Shown here: piece after piece, positions 63,794 to 64,000 of the stretch
How positions within the stretch are numbered: position 1 is the stretch's first letter
Layout of the letters: every line of letters starts with the position of its first letter
Assembly (NCBI GenBank): GCA_963816745.1
Contig: CAWFLQ010000013.1
Span: 992,001 to 1,056,000, forward strand
Direction of reading: 5' to 3'
Source of the DNA: VAZQ01 sp963816745
GTDB taxonomy: Bacteria > Pseudomonadota > Alphaproteobacteria > Rhizobiales > Xanthobacteraceae
Length of the DNA stretch: 64,000 nucleotides
The notes under the pieces: model-generated
Database searches by the model: none
What the model was told of the DNA's origin: nothing
Seen by the model: only the letters and a program-made list of their open reading frames with translations
Program-made: the position numbers and the translations under genes

Positions 63794-64000
63794 TTACAGT
63801 CCCGTGGTCACGTCGATGCTGTGACCCTCTTCGAGGGTCACGATCGCGCGCTTGACCGGCGACTGCGTCGCCCACGGTCCCCTTGACGGCCTTGACCTTG
63901 CCTTTGCGGATATGGGTGTTGACGCTCTTCACCTTGACGTCGAAGAGCTTCTCCACCGCCTCCTTGATCTGCGGCTTGGTGGCGTGCCGGGCGACCTTGA
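63794..64000 (-). CDS. rplW: 50S ribosomal protein L23 (uL23), 5' end outside window, one frameshift
   Basis: The visible part reads KVARHATKPQIKEAVEKLFDVKVKSVNTHIRKGKVKAVKGTVG and then, after one extra base near 63869, TQSPVKRAIVTLEEGHSIDVTTGL and a stop at 63794. This is standard L23, continuing into rplB as in the S10 operon. The N-terminal half lies beyond base 64000. The indel in an essential gene points to a sequence error. Confidence 0.93.

Overview
The window is GC-rich DNA from an alphaproteobacterium. The best fit is the order Hyphomicrobiales (Rhizobiales), near the Bradyrhizobium / Xanthobacteraceae group. This rests on the ribosomal and RpoA sequences, an ATP12-type F1 assembly chaperone, a two-subunit propionyl-CoA carboxylase, a CtrA-type box, and Rhizobiales-type small proteins. 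It is inferred from remembered families; no search was run.

Layout. 0-6 kb: a partial PAP2-related membrane protein, an XRE regulator, a GGDEF-EAL protein, the Mg2+ transporter MgtE, a GNAT acetyltransferase and an M15/LAS-type peptidase. 6.7-10 kb: three consecutive polysaccharide deacetylases, the last behind a CtrA-type box. 10-16 kb: tRNA-Leu, FliN, LipB, a gamma-glutamylcyclotransferase / acylphosphatase pair, propionyl-CoA carboxylase alpha subunit and a ring-cleaving dioxygenase-like protein. 16-24 kb: peroxiredoxin, diguanylate cyclase, a ClpP-like secreted protein, a MOSC protein, an HtrA-like pseudoprotease, a two-hairpin repeat, two repressors, a glycosyltransferase and tRNA-Arg. 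24-35 kb: mixed metabolic genes, including a cyclase/cupin pair, a CaiB-type CoA transferase, PccB, an ATP12 chaperone and an LLM flavin oxidoreductase. 35.7-40.4 kb: a three-gene 2-oxoacid oxidoreductase with its own NAD(P)-linked flavoprotein. 40.5-49.6 kb: ArsR/AHSA1, a pseudouridine synthase, RarA, DegP, a second copy of the two-hairpin repeat, a spermidine-synthase-like membrane protein, a dihaem cytochrome c and an ankyrin protein. 49.6-64 kb: the S10-spc-alpha ribosomal superoperon on the minus strand, from rplW (cut by the window end) to rplQ.

The most unusual points are these. (1) A second, divergent secY lies between secY and adk, with ATGA overlaps on both sides; it has lost the conserved arginine of the C5 loop. 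(2) Two copies of an approximately 170-bp element each fold into two long hairpins. Their stem sequences differ, but pairing is kept, and each copy lies just upstream of an HtrA/DegP-family gene. (3) A small translationally coupled ORF sits between rplF and rplR, and several proteins of this operon carry long basic or Ala/Pro-rich tails (Adk, uL5, uL29, uS19).

About 13 single-base indels break otherwise well conserved genes, including essential rplE and rplW. I read these as sequence or assembly errors, so these genes are annotated across the frameshift.
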